Below are positions 37,072-47,480 of a stretch of DNA of 64,000 nucleotides, piece by piece. A program made the position numbers and the translations under genes. How positions within the stretch are numbered: the first letter of the stretch is position 1; each line of letters starts with the position of its first letter. Below the pieces are notes generated by a model. That model was not told where the DNA came from, did not search any database, and saw only the letters and a list, made by a program, of their open reading frames with translations. Source of the stretch: Rhynchospora pubera (taxonomy: Eukaryota > Streptophyta > Magnoliopsida > Poales > Cyperaceae); NCBI GenBank assembly GCA_028095005.1, contig CM051462.1, forward strand, positions 240,120,973-240,184,972, read 5' to 3'.

Positions 37072-37526
37072 GTGGAAATGGTATCAGAGCAAAGATATGC
37101 AAACCAATAGCATAATCGCTGATGTTGAGAGCGGTAATGGGTCAGTGAGAGTATGGACAGCTAGGTGTATTTGAAACTGCATGTAAGCATGGCTGGATTT
37201 TAAGTATTGATGCATGGATTGCGAACTAATTTTATTGAGTTGTTTTGCAGAAATTATTGCATTGTTTTGATGGAAAGGATGATCTAATTCTTTGGTCAAG
37301 TACCAGGGCAAAACAAAGCTGACTAGTCACCAGCTTTGGTATTGTTTTAAGTGCTATAATGAGTTATGTTTCTTGTTTGGCTGATTACCAAAGAAGAGAG
37401 GTAAATCGGTATAGTACGGGTACTCGATCAAATGAATTGGTATGGTAATTGCATGATTTTGAATGGCATGACAATTGTTTGAAAGATTTTAATTTCGAGG
37501 ACGAAATTATTTTAAGGGGGGACGAA
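37072..37526 (+). other. Interior 2, 455 bp, non-coding
   Basis: Copy of 34809-35263 with primer site at 37079-37090 and polypurine tract at 37514-37522. Confidence 0.85.
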
Positions 37527-39334
37527 TGTGACATACGACTGTTTTGGCCCCTGACCAGACCATGTTTCGGCCGTGTAAAGCGTGGGCAGCAGCGATGTCT
37601 GTCACGCAATGTTGTTGGTTTGCCATGAACCTGCCTTGCATGTGTTGTGCATCATCTAAGGCAGCATGAAAATATGTTAATTGTGGGTGAAAATGACTTG
37701 TAGTGGTGACCCAAAGCAGGGCTGTTGGATAGGCCAAAGTGTATTGTATTGGCTGCCGGTTGTAAACCGTAAGTCGGAACGGTGTTTAGGCCGCTTCCCC
37801 AAGCGTGTGTTGGGTACTTAGCAACCTGGGCAGCAAGTACTGGAGGTGTCCAGTGGTTAGCACCAATGAAGGTGACCAATTGAACAGTTCAAATTGCTTT
37901 TGACCAGCCCTTAGAATAGGGACACCTAGCAGCTTAGTCATCAAGGAGAGAGAAGGGCTTGTTGACACATGTCCAGCACCTTTTGAGCATGGTTTCTCCC
38001 CAGCCATAAGCCCCTTATTTGGGTAAAATTCGTACTGCTATGTCCAGCCCCAAAAACAGACCCAAATAGCAAAGTTTGAGAGTCTCTAGTGCATGAAATA
38101 GCTAGCCTGGACCATAACGGTATAGCTGGGGCAGTCGGGAGCGATGTACGGTGCATGATTGACCATATAAACCACTCAAACCAGGCCAAGGTTGTGGCAG
38201 GGGTGGCTGTCAAGCATGATTCATGGCTGCCACACCTGAACCAGACCCGCAGCGGTGTAAAGCGTGGGACTCGTGCGGTGAGACAGCGGCAATGACAGCG
38301 CCATAGAGATGGTCGGCTGGGTAAAGGTTAAGGTGCGGGTTTCCGTATGAACTTGTTAAGTTTCAGTTTATGATTTTAACTGCATAAGTTCATGTTGAAC
38401 TTGACTTGGCATGGCATGGTAATGGTATGTGTTGAATTTATATGCATGGTAACTCTAATTTTTATAGTATGGCAGCTATGTAAATTGTTATGGAAATGCA
38501 TGGCATGTGACTGTCATGTTGAATGGTTAATCTATTGGTAAGTGATGGAATGGCTTATGGTATGGATTGGAAGTACTAAATGTGCGATGAATGGCATTTG
38601 CATCTTTGGAAAGCGGCGTCATGAACCGTTGTTCCAAGGGCCGTGAGATAAGCGCTTATGTTCCGGGACTCAATTATTGAGGGGGTAAATGTCCTCGGCA
38701 TTTGTACTATTTGACTGGATCGTATTGGATTGGATTGGATTGGAAATGGAATCGCCCGGCGTGGGATTCCAATGGAATTGTTGGATTTGGATTGATGGTA
38801 AACCAGCCTAGATTGTGCATGGTTAGATGTCCAAAACATGGCTGGCTTTTGTATGACTTATGTTATTTGATTGCCTAGTCTCAATCGGCTGGCCTATGCA
38901 TTGCATATCGTTTTTAAATGATTTCATGGCCGATGCTTATGTTTATTGAAAAGGTTATTTTCTAAAGTTGAACGTGTGTGTTTTTAGTTACCGCAATGTG
39001 AAACTTAGGAGTTCATGTGGCTGGAACTAAAAACCGCACTGAGATAAATTATGTTTATCTCACCGCTCCACTGTTTTGTGGGTTCCAGGTACGGCAAGGA
39101 TCGGAGTAAGGAATCGTGCGATGGGAAGTAAATCAGCGGCAGTGCTTGGGTTGGGAAATTTGTGTGTAATTGACCATTTGATTATATTGCATTGCAAATG
39201 TGATTCCTGGGATTTTTATGCACTGTTTGTATTATGCTATTGACCTGCATATCTTGGTTTGGACTGCCTTGTGTACATGCGCGGCGCGCTGTGCACGGCA
39301 GGCTGTGGCACCGACATGGCTGCGGGGTGTCACA
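37527..39334 (+). repeat. LTR 3 of the non-autonomous array, 1808 bp
   Basis: Same limits as LTR 1; one private difference near 39190. Followed directly by the TGAAT target copy. Confidence 0.92.
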
Positions 39335-39375
39335 TGAATGACCTCATCATCCTTTATTATTGGTTTTGTACTTGA

Positions 39376-40839
39376 TTGTCGACCAATCAATAGGGAACAA
39401 ATACAAAGTGGGCCAAATTAAGGAGCTGACCACCTGAAACAAATACCAGGAAACGAGTCGAGTCTATGGTAGTCGTAAGAAATTAAGAATATTGAGAGAA
39501 GGTGGTTGGTTCCCTTGTAAAAAGAAGGAGATATTAATCAGTTAGTTACCAAAAGTAAGATATATATCTTACAGGATGTATACCTGTCTGTTGTAGTAAA
39601 TCAAAAGACGTATATGACAATTGAGTATATAAAACAGTTAGGCAGAGAACCTGTTACCTTTATGTCTGTTTTGTATAGTTGTAGAGATGCTTATCAATGT
39701 ATAAATTAATTTGTCCTTCAATAATGTAACAAGTTAGATCAGAAGTTGGATGTGTAAATTTGTCCTACAATAATTATATAAGTATATAAAGTCTATTCGT
39801 GTATTACAAAAATGCTGAATCCAAGTTTTGTACACAAAAATGCTGAATCCAGGTTTAAAAGCTTTTGCAGTTTTGCATTAACTTTGTATTTGTTCCCTAC
39901 TAATATACACTCTGATAATTTAATACAAAGACTGCCTAAAATTATTATATCTAGCAGTTGTTTACATAGTTACATTGAAGAAGTATGGTAGGAAAATAAA
40001 AACGAGCAAAGAACAATGAGGGACCATGTTTTCCAACATGTTGTTGGTGGTGTTAGAAAAAAAAAGTAGATCCTTTTTCTGTTGATAATGCTGTGTCAGA
40101 TTGTTTGAAATGACCGGTGATACAGAGCTTGCAAAAAATAGCTAATTTGCATGTTTCATTGATTATGTATTTATGTTTTTCAGAGAATGGTGAAAATTTT
40201 GGTGAAACTCTACGGACCAATGAAGGCTGTGGCTATGAAGGATGATGAGGTCAGTAAAGAACATTTTGGTGAAACTCTATGGACCAATGAATATTTTGTG
40301 TTTGTTGCTGGGTTGCAATTTAGGGTTCAATTGATGTTTTGTTGAAATTAGTACTATGCATGTGTTTGTGTTTGTTGCTGGGTTTAGAATTTGGAAGTTA
40401 GGTACTAGTGTTTGTGTTTGTTGCTGGTACTAGTTGGAACTTCAATTGTGTTTGTTACTAGTTGAAACTTCAATTAATATTTTGTTCTATTGTTGGGTTC
40501 AATTGCTGGTACTAGTGTATTAGAAAATTAAGGTTCAATTGATATGCATTTTTTATATATGTTTGTTGCTGGTACTAGTTGAAACTTAAAATATGTTTGT
40601 TACTAGTTGGAAATTCAATTAATATTTTGTTTAATTGTTGGGTTGTTATTGGGTTCAATTGCTGGTACACCGTATTCACAAAATTGTTGGGTTGTTATTG
40701 TGTGCTAATCTTTTTTTGATGTGTGATTTATGCTAAATCATTCTAATTTTTGTCTATGCATGCATGTTTCAATTTATGTTAGGTTCTAGCTTGTTTATAC
40801 CTTGTTAGGTACCCCTATACAAATAAATTTAGTCGCCAA
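39376..40839. other. hAT 3' flank and degenerate repeats, no gene
   Basis: 39376-40180 is AT-rich. An AAAAATGCTGAATCCA phrase occurs twice near 39808-39860. At 40190-40290 the phrase TTTTGGTGAAACTCTA-GGACCAATGAA occurs twice, about 65 bp apart. From 40310 to 40680 GTTTGTTGCTGGTACTAGTT recurs in degenerate form with TTCAATTAATATTTTGTT. The right end of the hAT element should lie here but I could not find it. Confidence 0.4.
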
Positions 40840-41012
40840 ATTCTTTTTGAAAGGGGGAGTTATTTTTGTAGTTTAATATCAAGGGCATTTTCGGTACCCT
40901 TTTTCCTATTTGCAAAAAGGGGGAGAATTAGATAATTTGTGGTGTTCCGCCTTGTTGTTTCAAGTCCAAATTTACCTTAGGTGTTGTTTTGCAACTCGGC
41001 AAAAGGGGAGAT
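40840..41012 (+). mobile_element. 3' internal tail and polypurine tract of a SIRE-type Ty1/copia element
   Basis: Three purine-rich phrases in sequence (GAAAGGGGGAG, AAAAAGGGGGAGAATTAG, AAAAGGGGAGATTG) with GTTCCGCCTTGTTGTTTCAA between them. This arrangement is typical of the region just before the 3' LTR of SIRE/Maximus copia elements. The coding part is absent, so the element is truncated upstream. Confidence 0.65.
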
Positions 41013-41249
41013 TGTTGGTTAAACTTTTTCTCTCGATTTGTTGATTTGCAAAACAACACCAAAACCCTAAAACTAACATTTCCATTTAGTGTTTAATAGC
41101 TAGATTATTTGAAGAATGGATTAAAGCAAGTGTGGCACAAGTTTTGGAGCTTCAAGAGATTGCATTGGAGTAGTTAGAGTCAATAGTTTAGGTATAATTA
41201 AACTCTAAACTAATCTCAATCAATTTGCTGGTACAAATGCTCAGTTTTT

Positions 41250-42020
41250 CTGTCAAGCGTTATACAACGCTATTGGCCGTTACACAACGCGAAGTTAATT
41301 CGCTCTTAAATTACAAATTTTCTGACAAGATTGGAACAACGTTACACAACGCTCAGTAGCGTTGTGAAACGCTAGTTCATTTGTTTTTAAACTTGTTAAA
41401 TCTGTTATCTCCCCTTGTCAGAACGTTGTGCAACGCTAGTTAACGTTACACAACATTTTTGCTTCTATGTTGTGCAACGGTATTCAGCGTCATACAACGG
41501 TGCTTGGAGCAGGCAACTCTGCACTGCTTAGACAGCGCTGCTGCATGCATGACCCATGTCTCATGCATGCAGCAGGCAAGAAAGTTGGCCTTTTTACATG
41601 CAAAATTGTAGGTTACGTTGTCCAATGCTGAATAGCATTGAGCAACGTCAACGTTGTGTGACGCCCTACAGCATTGCACAACGTTAGTCTGAGCCATGCA
41701 CTTCACCTTTGCTCAAACATCGCTCAGCAGCGTTGCTTCATGCATGACCCATGTTCCATGCATGCAGCACGCAGGCTGTTGGCGTTTTTGCATGCAAAAG
41801 TGCAGGTTACGTTGGCCAACGCTGAATAGCGTTGAGCAACGCCAACGTTGTGTAACGTCAGTCAGCGTCGTATGACGTTTTGACAATGTTATTTGAGTTT
41901 GTCAGAACTGCCTTCCTTCTTTTCAATCCTCCGTTGTGCAATGCTCCTTAGCATTACACAACGCTCTGACAAGTTCCAACGGAACTGTCGAGCATCTACT
42001 TTGGACTTTTGCTGAAGCGT
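41250..42020. repeat. Cluster of GCGTTGTGCAACGCT-type imperfect palindromes
   Basis: More than fifteen variants of GTTGTGCAACG / GCTGAATAGCGTTGAGCAACG in both directions. A longer unit containing CATGCATGACCCATGTNNCATGCATGCAGCA occurs twice (about 41545 and 41730). The cluster continues after the nested insertion at 55288-55415, so it belongs to the copia LTR. Confidence 0.75.
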
Positions 42021-43263
42021 TGTGCTGATGTGTAGCTTATAGTACCCTAATTTAGTCCTAAAAGTACCGCAAGCGTACGGTAAATCGTTGGATGTGGTTA
42101 GGGGTCGAATCCACAGGGACGGTAGATTGAGTACTAAACCTTACTTATTCACAAAATCTAGACAATCAAATGAAGGGTTTAGGCTTAAACTAACAATTAT
42201 CAAAGACAATCAACTAAGAGACAAACAAAATAGAGACAAACAACTAACAATTTTAGGTGTTTTGGTGATAAAATATGCAATGAAAGTATCCTAGGGTTTC
42301 AGTTTTACTTTCAGTCCGGCTTCGGGTCGTCGGCACCGGTCACTTTCGTGCCGATACCGACTAGTGCGCATCAGATTAGGCCAGTGTACTCCGCACAGGC
42401 ACTAATGTTGCCCGCATTACCCTCAGTTAATGGTGTTTCGACTCAATAACTTGGTTTTTGGCTTGTGTGAGGCAGATCTAGCCGGACTTGGACTCCCTAG
42501 ACCTCAGCTGTCGCTTGTTGGTCATGGTATCGGGACCGGAACCTAGTCTAAAACCCCCATTAGGTCGATTAACCCTCAACTTTCGCATGTTGGCTTAATC
42601 TACCTAAGTTCACTTGTTGTTTTCGAAGGTATCTACTAGACTTTCGCCTTAGCAGAAACTTTCCCCCGTCGGGTACCAATTGGACTACCTTTCGGCTTAT
42701 ATCCTACCTCAAGTCACTTTGTTCAACCAATCAACTAACCTAGACCTTTGACCAAGATTAGATGTGGCCATTCATCTAATAGGAGGTTCAGTTAATCAAT
42801 CAAGCACAAACAAGCATTCACAAATAATATCCAACAAGCAATACACATCAAATACCAAATATCAAGTGTCATACATCAATCCAAACATCAAGATCTAACC
42901 TAAGCCCTAAGACAATGCAATCTAGCCTAGCATATGCTCAAAACTGAAAGTAAATGATGAAATGCAAGATACAAACTCCATAATCGAGCAAACAAGAGAG
43001 AAAGGAGAGAGACAACCGTAACCCAGCCTATTCCTCCTACTTGCAAACTTCTAGAGTCGAAATCGGAGCCGGAATCACTGCTGTCGCATGAAATCCAAGC
43101 TCCAGAGGCACGATGCGGGATGCAATGGCGACGGTGCGGGGTGCAATGGCGACAGTGCGGGGTGAATCGACGTGGATCGGCGGTGGAAAATGGAGTTGTT
43201 CGGGGTACGGTGGCGCTGTGCGGGCAACGATGGAGCAGTGCGGGCTACAGTGGAGGAAAATGG

Positions 43264-43371
43264 TGTGAGATACGGCTGTCTGACGGTGTCCCTGTCATGT
43301 AAACACCATGCAACCAGGCCTTAGAGCGTGGGGGAAATTCAGGGGTTGGTAAATACTGTACTAGATGTTGC
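43264..43371 (+). repeat. LTR stub, first 108 bp of the Tekay LTR
   Basis: Matches 44966-45073, then jumps to the interior sequence found at 50581. The junction lies in GTTGC (43367-43371), a 5-bp overlap shared by both parents, as expected of a microhomology-mediated or illegitimate deletion of about 5.5 kb. Confidence 0.92.
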
Positions 43372-44942
43372 AGGTTGGAGTATCACATGAACTCGGGCAA
43401 CGGATGTTGAGCCGGGTCCAAACAGTGAGTGTTACATCTCCCGTGCTTATGACGGTGATGTTAGCTGCCATAGAAGTACAACCTGATTTACATGATAAAA
43501 TTCAGGCAGCCCAAGTAATGGATGATAATTGCAAGAGATTCAAAGAAAGAGCAGAAGATGAGAAGGAGACCCCGTTCCGTGTAGATGAAAGCGGTGTTTT
43601 GCGGTTCAGAAATCGCATTTGTGTGCCAAATGATGCAGGTATCAAGGCGTTGATCTTGTCTGAGGCGCATGAATCAGGGTATGCTTTACATCCTGGTGAG
43701 GTAAAAATGTATCAAGACTTGAGAAAATATTTCTGGTGGCCAGGCATGAAGAAAGAAGTGGCTCGATTTGTTGAGAAGTGTTTAATCTGTCAGCAAGTAA
43801 AGGCCGATAGAAAGAAAAGTGCGGGATTGTTGCAAACTTTGAGGCGGCCAAAGAGTAAATTTGAGTCCATTACAATGGATTTTGTATCTGGTTTTCCAAA
43901 AACAAAAGGAAGGATTGAGGCAGTGTGGGTGATAGTGGATCGGCTTACCAAGGTAGCCCGCTTCATACCGATTCGGGCAGATGTTGCGGCTAAGGAATTG
44001 GCTGAAATATTCCTCAGAAATTTTTGCAAGTATCATGGCTGTCCACAGGAGATAATTTCAGATAGAGATGGTCGGTTTATATCTCATTTTTGGAAGAGTT
44101 TTCAAGAGGCTATGGGTACAAAGCTGAAATTCAGTTCGGCACATCACCCGCAAACTGATGGGCAGTCGGAACGCACTATACAAACCCTGGAAGACATGTT
44201 GAGAGCGTGTGCATTGAGTTTTGGTGGCTCATGGCTTGATCACTTGTATTTGGCTGAGTTTGCATACAACAATAGTTTTCATTCCAGCATTGGCATGCCG
44301 CCGTATGAGGCGTTGTATGGGGAGCCATGCCGTACACCGTTATGGTGGCAACCCAGGGGCAACTTTGTCCCAACTGGACCTGAACTAGTGGCTGAAAATT
44401 CTAAGAAAACAAAGGTGGTCCTGAGTAGGCTCAAAGCAGCACAAGATAGGCAAAAGCGGTATGCCGATGTGCATAGGCGACCGGTTGAGTACACGGATGG
44501 AGAAAGAGTATGGCTGAAGGTTTCTCCCATGCGTGGAGTGTATAGATTCGGTGTGACTGGAAAGCTAAGTCCTCGGTATGTTGGCCCTTTTCCGGTGGAG
44601 GAAAGAGTTGGAGCGGTTGCTTATAAGTTGAAGCTGCCGGAGGAATTGAACCGTATACACCCAGTGTTTCATGTGTCACAGCTGAGACGGTTTGTTGGTG
44701 ACCAATCTCATGTATTGGACTATTCTCAGCTGCACCTTGGTGAAAACTTGACTTATGAAGAAGCACCTATGAGGATTCTGGACAGTAGAGAGCAACGGTT
44801 GAGAACCAAAGTCATTAAGCTAGTACTTGTGCAGTGGGGGCGGCACTCAGAAAAAGATGCAACTTGGGAGCTTGAGAGCACGATTAGAGAGCGTTACCCT
44901 GAGTTGTTCGTGAGTTCAGGTACGATTCGTTCAGAGGACTGA
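43365..44942 (+). pseudogene. 5'-truncated pol copy (integrase + chromodomain), 525 codons
   Basis: The frame is open to the normal stop and corresponds to residues ~1032-1556 of the complete polyprotein at 47481-52151, with a single amino-acid difference seen (Lys for Glu near 44402). It includes the integrase zinc-binding region, the DD35E core and the C-terminal chromodomain-like segment. It lacks gag, protease, reverse transcriptase and RNase H, and has no true start codon, so it is a deletion product. Confidence 0.9.
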
Positions 44943-44965
44943 ACGGATTCTTAAGGGGGGAGGAA

Positions 44966-47335
44966 TGTGAGATACGGCTGTCTGACGGTGTCCCTGTCAT
45001 GTAAACACCATGCAACCAGGCCTTAGAGCGTGGGGGAAATTCAGGGGTTGGTAAATACTGTACTAGATGTTGCTCCAATTTGCATCCTGTCTATTAGGGG
45101 GGTGGTGGTGATTGAGACCTTGACTGACTAGAGACCCATGTAAATATACCCCCGTCCCTGTCCAGACACTAGTGCAGTCATGTAAAGCGTGGTTGGAAAC
45201 GGTATAAGTCCCGCTATGATAACGGTTGCCTTACAATCAGACTATGTGTGTATGATGCATCATGTATGCCAAACTGAAATAAATTATTGCGTGGTATAAT
45301 GACATGGTATGATGACCCAAATTGTGACCAAAATGATGACCAAATTATGCTGTAACGCATGACGGTTACAGCTGGTCTGAGTGTGTGATTGTTAATGTAG
45401 CTGCCCAGTCATGAAATCTGTACTTAGGCATGTTGGCAGTGAGTACTGGAGTGTCCCTTGCATGTAGGACTGGAGTGGTCCAGTGGTGACCCTTGGAGCT
45501 GGCTAAGGGGAAGTCCAACCTGGTTTGACCAGCCCCATTAGCTGCATGACACCTAGCAGCTTAGTCATTTAGGCAGGGGGAGATTGGTTTGCTGACACCT
45601 GGTCCCCACCCCTTACACTCTCTTTCTGGCCCAAATTGGTGGACAATTATGCCCTTATCCCTGCCAAATTCGTATTACCACTGTGTCTTACCAAAACAGA
45701 CCCCTTGAGCTTGTTTGTGAGGTGTTAGGCAGTGAAAAACAGTGTTTGGATCATAGCTGGATAGTTGGGAAGGTAAAGAATAGTGTTGTGTGCATGATTT
45801 TGGCCCTGGTTTACCCAAAACAGGCTGGGAAGTTCATGACGGTGCATGTGTTGTGTATAGCGGCTGGTTTCCATGACTCAAACAGACCTTTGGGATGATG
45901 ATTGTGATGCATTGCATAGTATTGTTGGTGCATCCTAACTGACCTTGTGCTAGTAAGCACCATAGGTCTGGTGTTGGTTGACTATCAAACCATGAAGCGG
46001 TGTTGCAAACACCCGCAAACCAGACACGCAACGGTGTTTGGCTAGGTGCCTTTACCACGTAATTGCATGAGTTATAGGCTGGTGTTGAGTATGACTGTGA
46101 CATAAGGTTTTGATTGCTTGAACCAGACCCTGAGCAAGGTGATTCGGTGGACTTGAGCGGTGAAGCGGGTGCTTCGCAGCAGTGAACGGTGGGTAAAGCG
46201 GTGTAAGGTTTGAGGTGCGGATTTCACCTGGACCCTAACTCTTGTTGATGTGCTAAACTTAAAGTATATTATGCATGTTGCTTGATGTTTTTGCATGACT
46301 TAGCATGTAGCCTGCATGTATGAATTGCTATATTATATATATATGCTACATGACTGTGCATAGGATGGATTGTTATCTCATGACATGCATATTGAATGGT
46401 TTATTTTATTGTGGCTGAATTGTGATATTTGGTATGGCTGTGCTAATTGTGTGATGAATGGCATTTACATCTTTGGAAAGCGGAGTCGCGACCGTCTTTC
46501 CAAGGGCCGTGAGATAAGCGCTTATGTTCCGGGACTCATGACTATGAGGGGGTAAATGTTCTCAGCAATTAAGTACTATTTGGTTGTATTGATGGAAAGG
46601 AAATGACTTGGCTGATTGGTAACCAGCCTAGTATTGTGCATGGATAGGTGTCCAACAAGTGCCGGCTTTTGTATGAATTGAATTTGCAGAGTTCGGATAA
46701 TCGTTGCTAGCTGGCCTTGCATTGCATAGCATGAATTGCTAACTGTTTTATGATTAAACTGTGCAAACTATGTTCTTATATATTAAACAGTGTGTATTTA
46801 GTTCCGCAACATGAGACTCCGGGTTCATGCGTGGCTGGAACTAAATACCGCACTGAGAAATGGTTTCCTTTCTCACCGTACCATGTTTTCATGGGTTCCA
46901 GGTTTTGGCGGCGTGGGCTGAAGAGTTGGAGAAGTAAGCCATGTACATTATGTCATGCTATGTTTTGTATACTTGTGTGCTGTGGCTTGTTGAATTGTGT
47001 AATTATATGCTTGTATGTGTGTAAACTTCAGTTGCTAAGTTTACTAACTGTTGCTTGATGGGTTGGGTTGGGAAAAGACTTGATAAACTGTGTAAATGTT
47101 GCCTATATGGCTGGATGCCGGTTATTACAGAGGAAACTCTGTCGAAATTTTGTTTTGCACATGTTACAAGCATAACCTCAACTTTGTTTATTTGAACTGT
47201 TGCTAGTTAAGTGCATGGTGCTTTGTATACTAAAACATGGCATAATGACTTGTGGCCAATCAGTAAGCCTTGCGGGGCGTGCGAAGCACGTTCCTGCGGC
47301 GGAAATCGGTCACGCCGCCGCTGCGGGGTGTGACA
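44966..47335 (+). repeat. Tekay LTR, 2370 bp (shared by both tandem copies)
   Basis: Starts TGTGAGATACGG, ends GGGGTGTGACA. It is the 3' LTR of the deleted copy and the 5' LTR of the complete copy. Polypurine tract AAGGGGGG at 44953-44960 precedes it. Contains TTGGAAAG/CTTTCCAA (46473-46503), ATAAGCGCTTAT (46514-46525), a perfect 12-bp stem (46794-46805 with 46837-46848) and GAGAAA/TTTCTC (46855-46874). Confidence 0.95.
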
Positions 47336-47346
47336 GGTTTCTAAAG

Positions 47347-47358
47347 TGGTATCAGAGC
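47347..47358 (+). other. Primer-binding site (initiator tRNA-Met type)
   Basis: TGGTATCAGAGC, 11 bp after the 5' LTR. Identical to the primer site of the non-autonomous array. Confidence 0.85.
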
Positions 47359-47480
47359 ATGGTATGACCCAACCAGACTGGTAGGATGTCTGAGTGGGGT
47401 AGGTCTAAGGGCCGTGGTATGTCGGGTTCCTTTTCTTTACGTGGCTGCTTGTTAACGGGTTTTGAGTTGGACAGGTTGCC

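Larger units (their letters stand above)
33001..39334 (+). mobile_element. Tandem array of a non-autonomous Ty3/gypsy-type LTR element (3 LTRs, 2 interiors)
   Basis: The order is LTR-interior-LTR-interior-LTR with an exact 2263-bp period and near-perfect identity (I noticed only three or four substitutions). One 5-bp target duplication, TGAAT (32996-33000, 39335-39339), flanks the whole array, so it arose from a single insertion that was later duplicated. The interior has a primer site and a polypurine tract but no gag or pol. The insertion disrupts the last exon of the hAT gene. Structure resembles TRIM/LARD-type parasites, with long LTRs and a tiny interior. Confidence 0.9.
29494..39375 (+). 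pseudogene. hAT transposase gene (BED finger + hATC), frameshifted and split by an LTR array
   Basis: A short acidic exon (29494-29561, donor GTATGT) joins 30639 onward. There follow a BED zinc finger (CNFC ... H-x5-C, 30858-30937), an RNase H-like core with TSDLWS and LVLDNASSND (catalytic Asp region, 31360-31590), WDVPTRWNST (31916), and the C-terminal hATC dimerisation domain (32770-32985). Probable introns: 31795-31889, 32461-32549, 32671-32741. Frame is broken at least three times near the N-terminus: the A-run at 30950, near 31157, and the T-run at 31212. The last exon is cut at 33000 by the LTR array, and the frame resumes at 39340 and stops at 39375. By domain order it is a cut-and-paste transposase of the hAT superfamily. 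Not functional as read. Confidence 0.8.

Noticed and set aside
33126..38839. Sets of 67-90 codon frames repeated every 2263 bp
   Set aside because: They lie in non-coding LTRs and recur only because the LTR is tandemly repeated.
40184..40290. Short frame reminiscent of a phi-class glutathione S-transferase start (KLYGPMKA)
   Set aside because: Only about ten residues match, no continuation, and the segment is part of a local duplication.
43120..43302. Small frame rich in Arg, Cys and Trp
   Set aside because: Arises from GTGCGGGGTGCAATGG-type repeats in the second-level LTR.
43264..47335. Two independent Tekay insertions side by side
   Set aside because: Only one target duplication (AATGG) encloses everything and the copies share the middle LTR, so a single insertion with later recombination is simpler.
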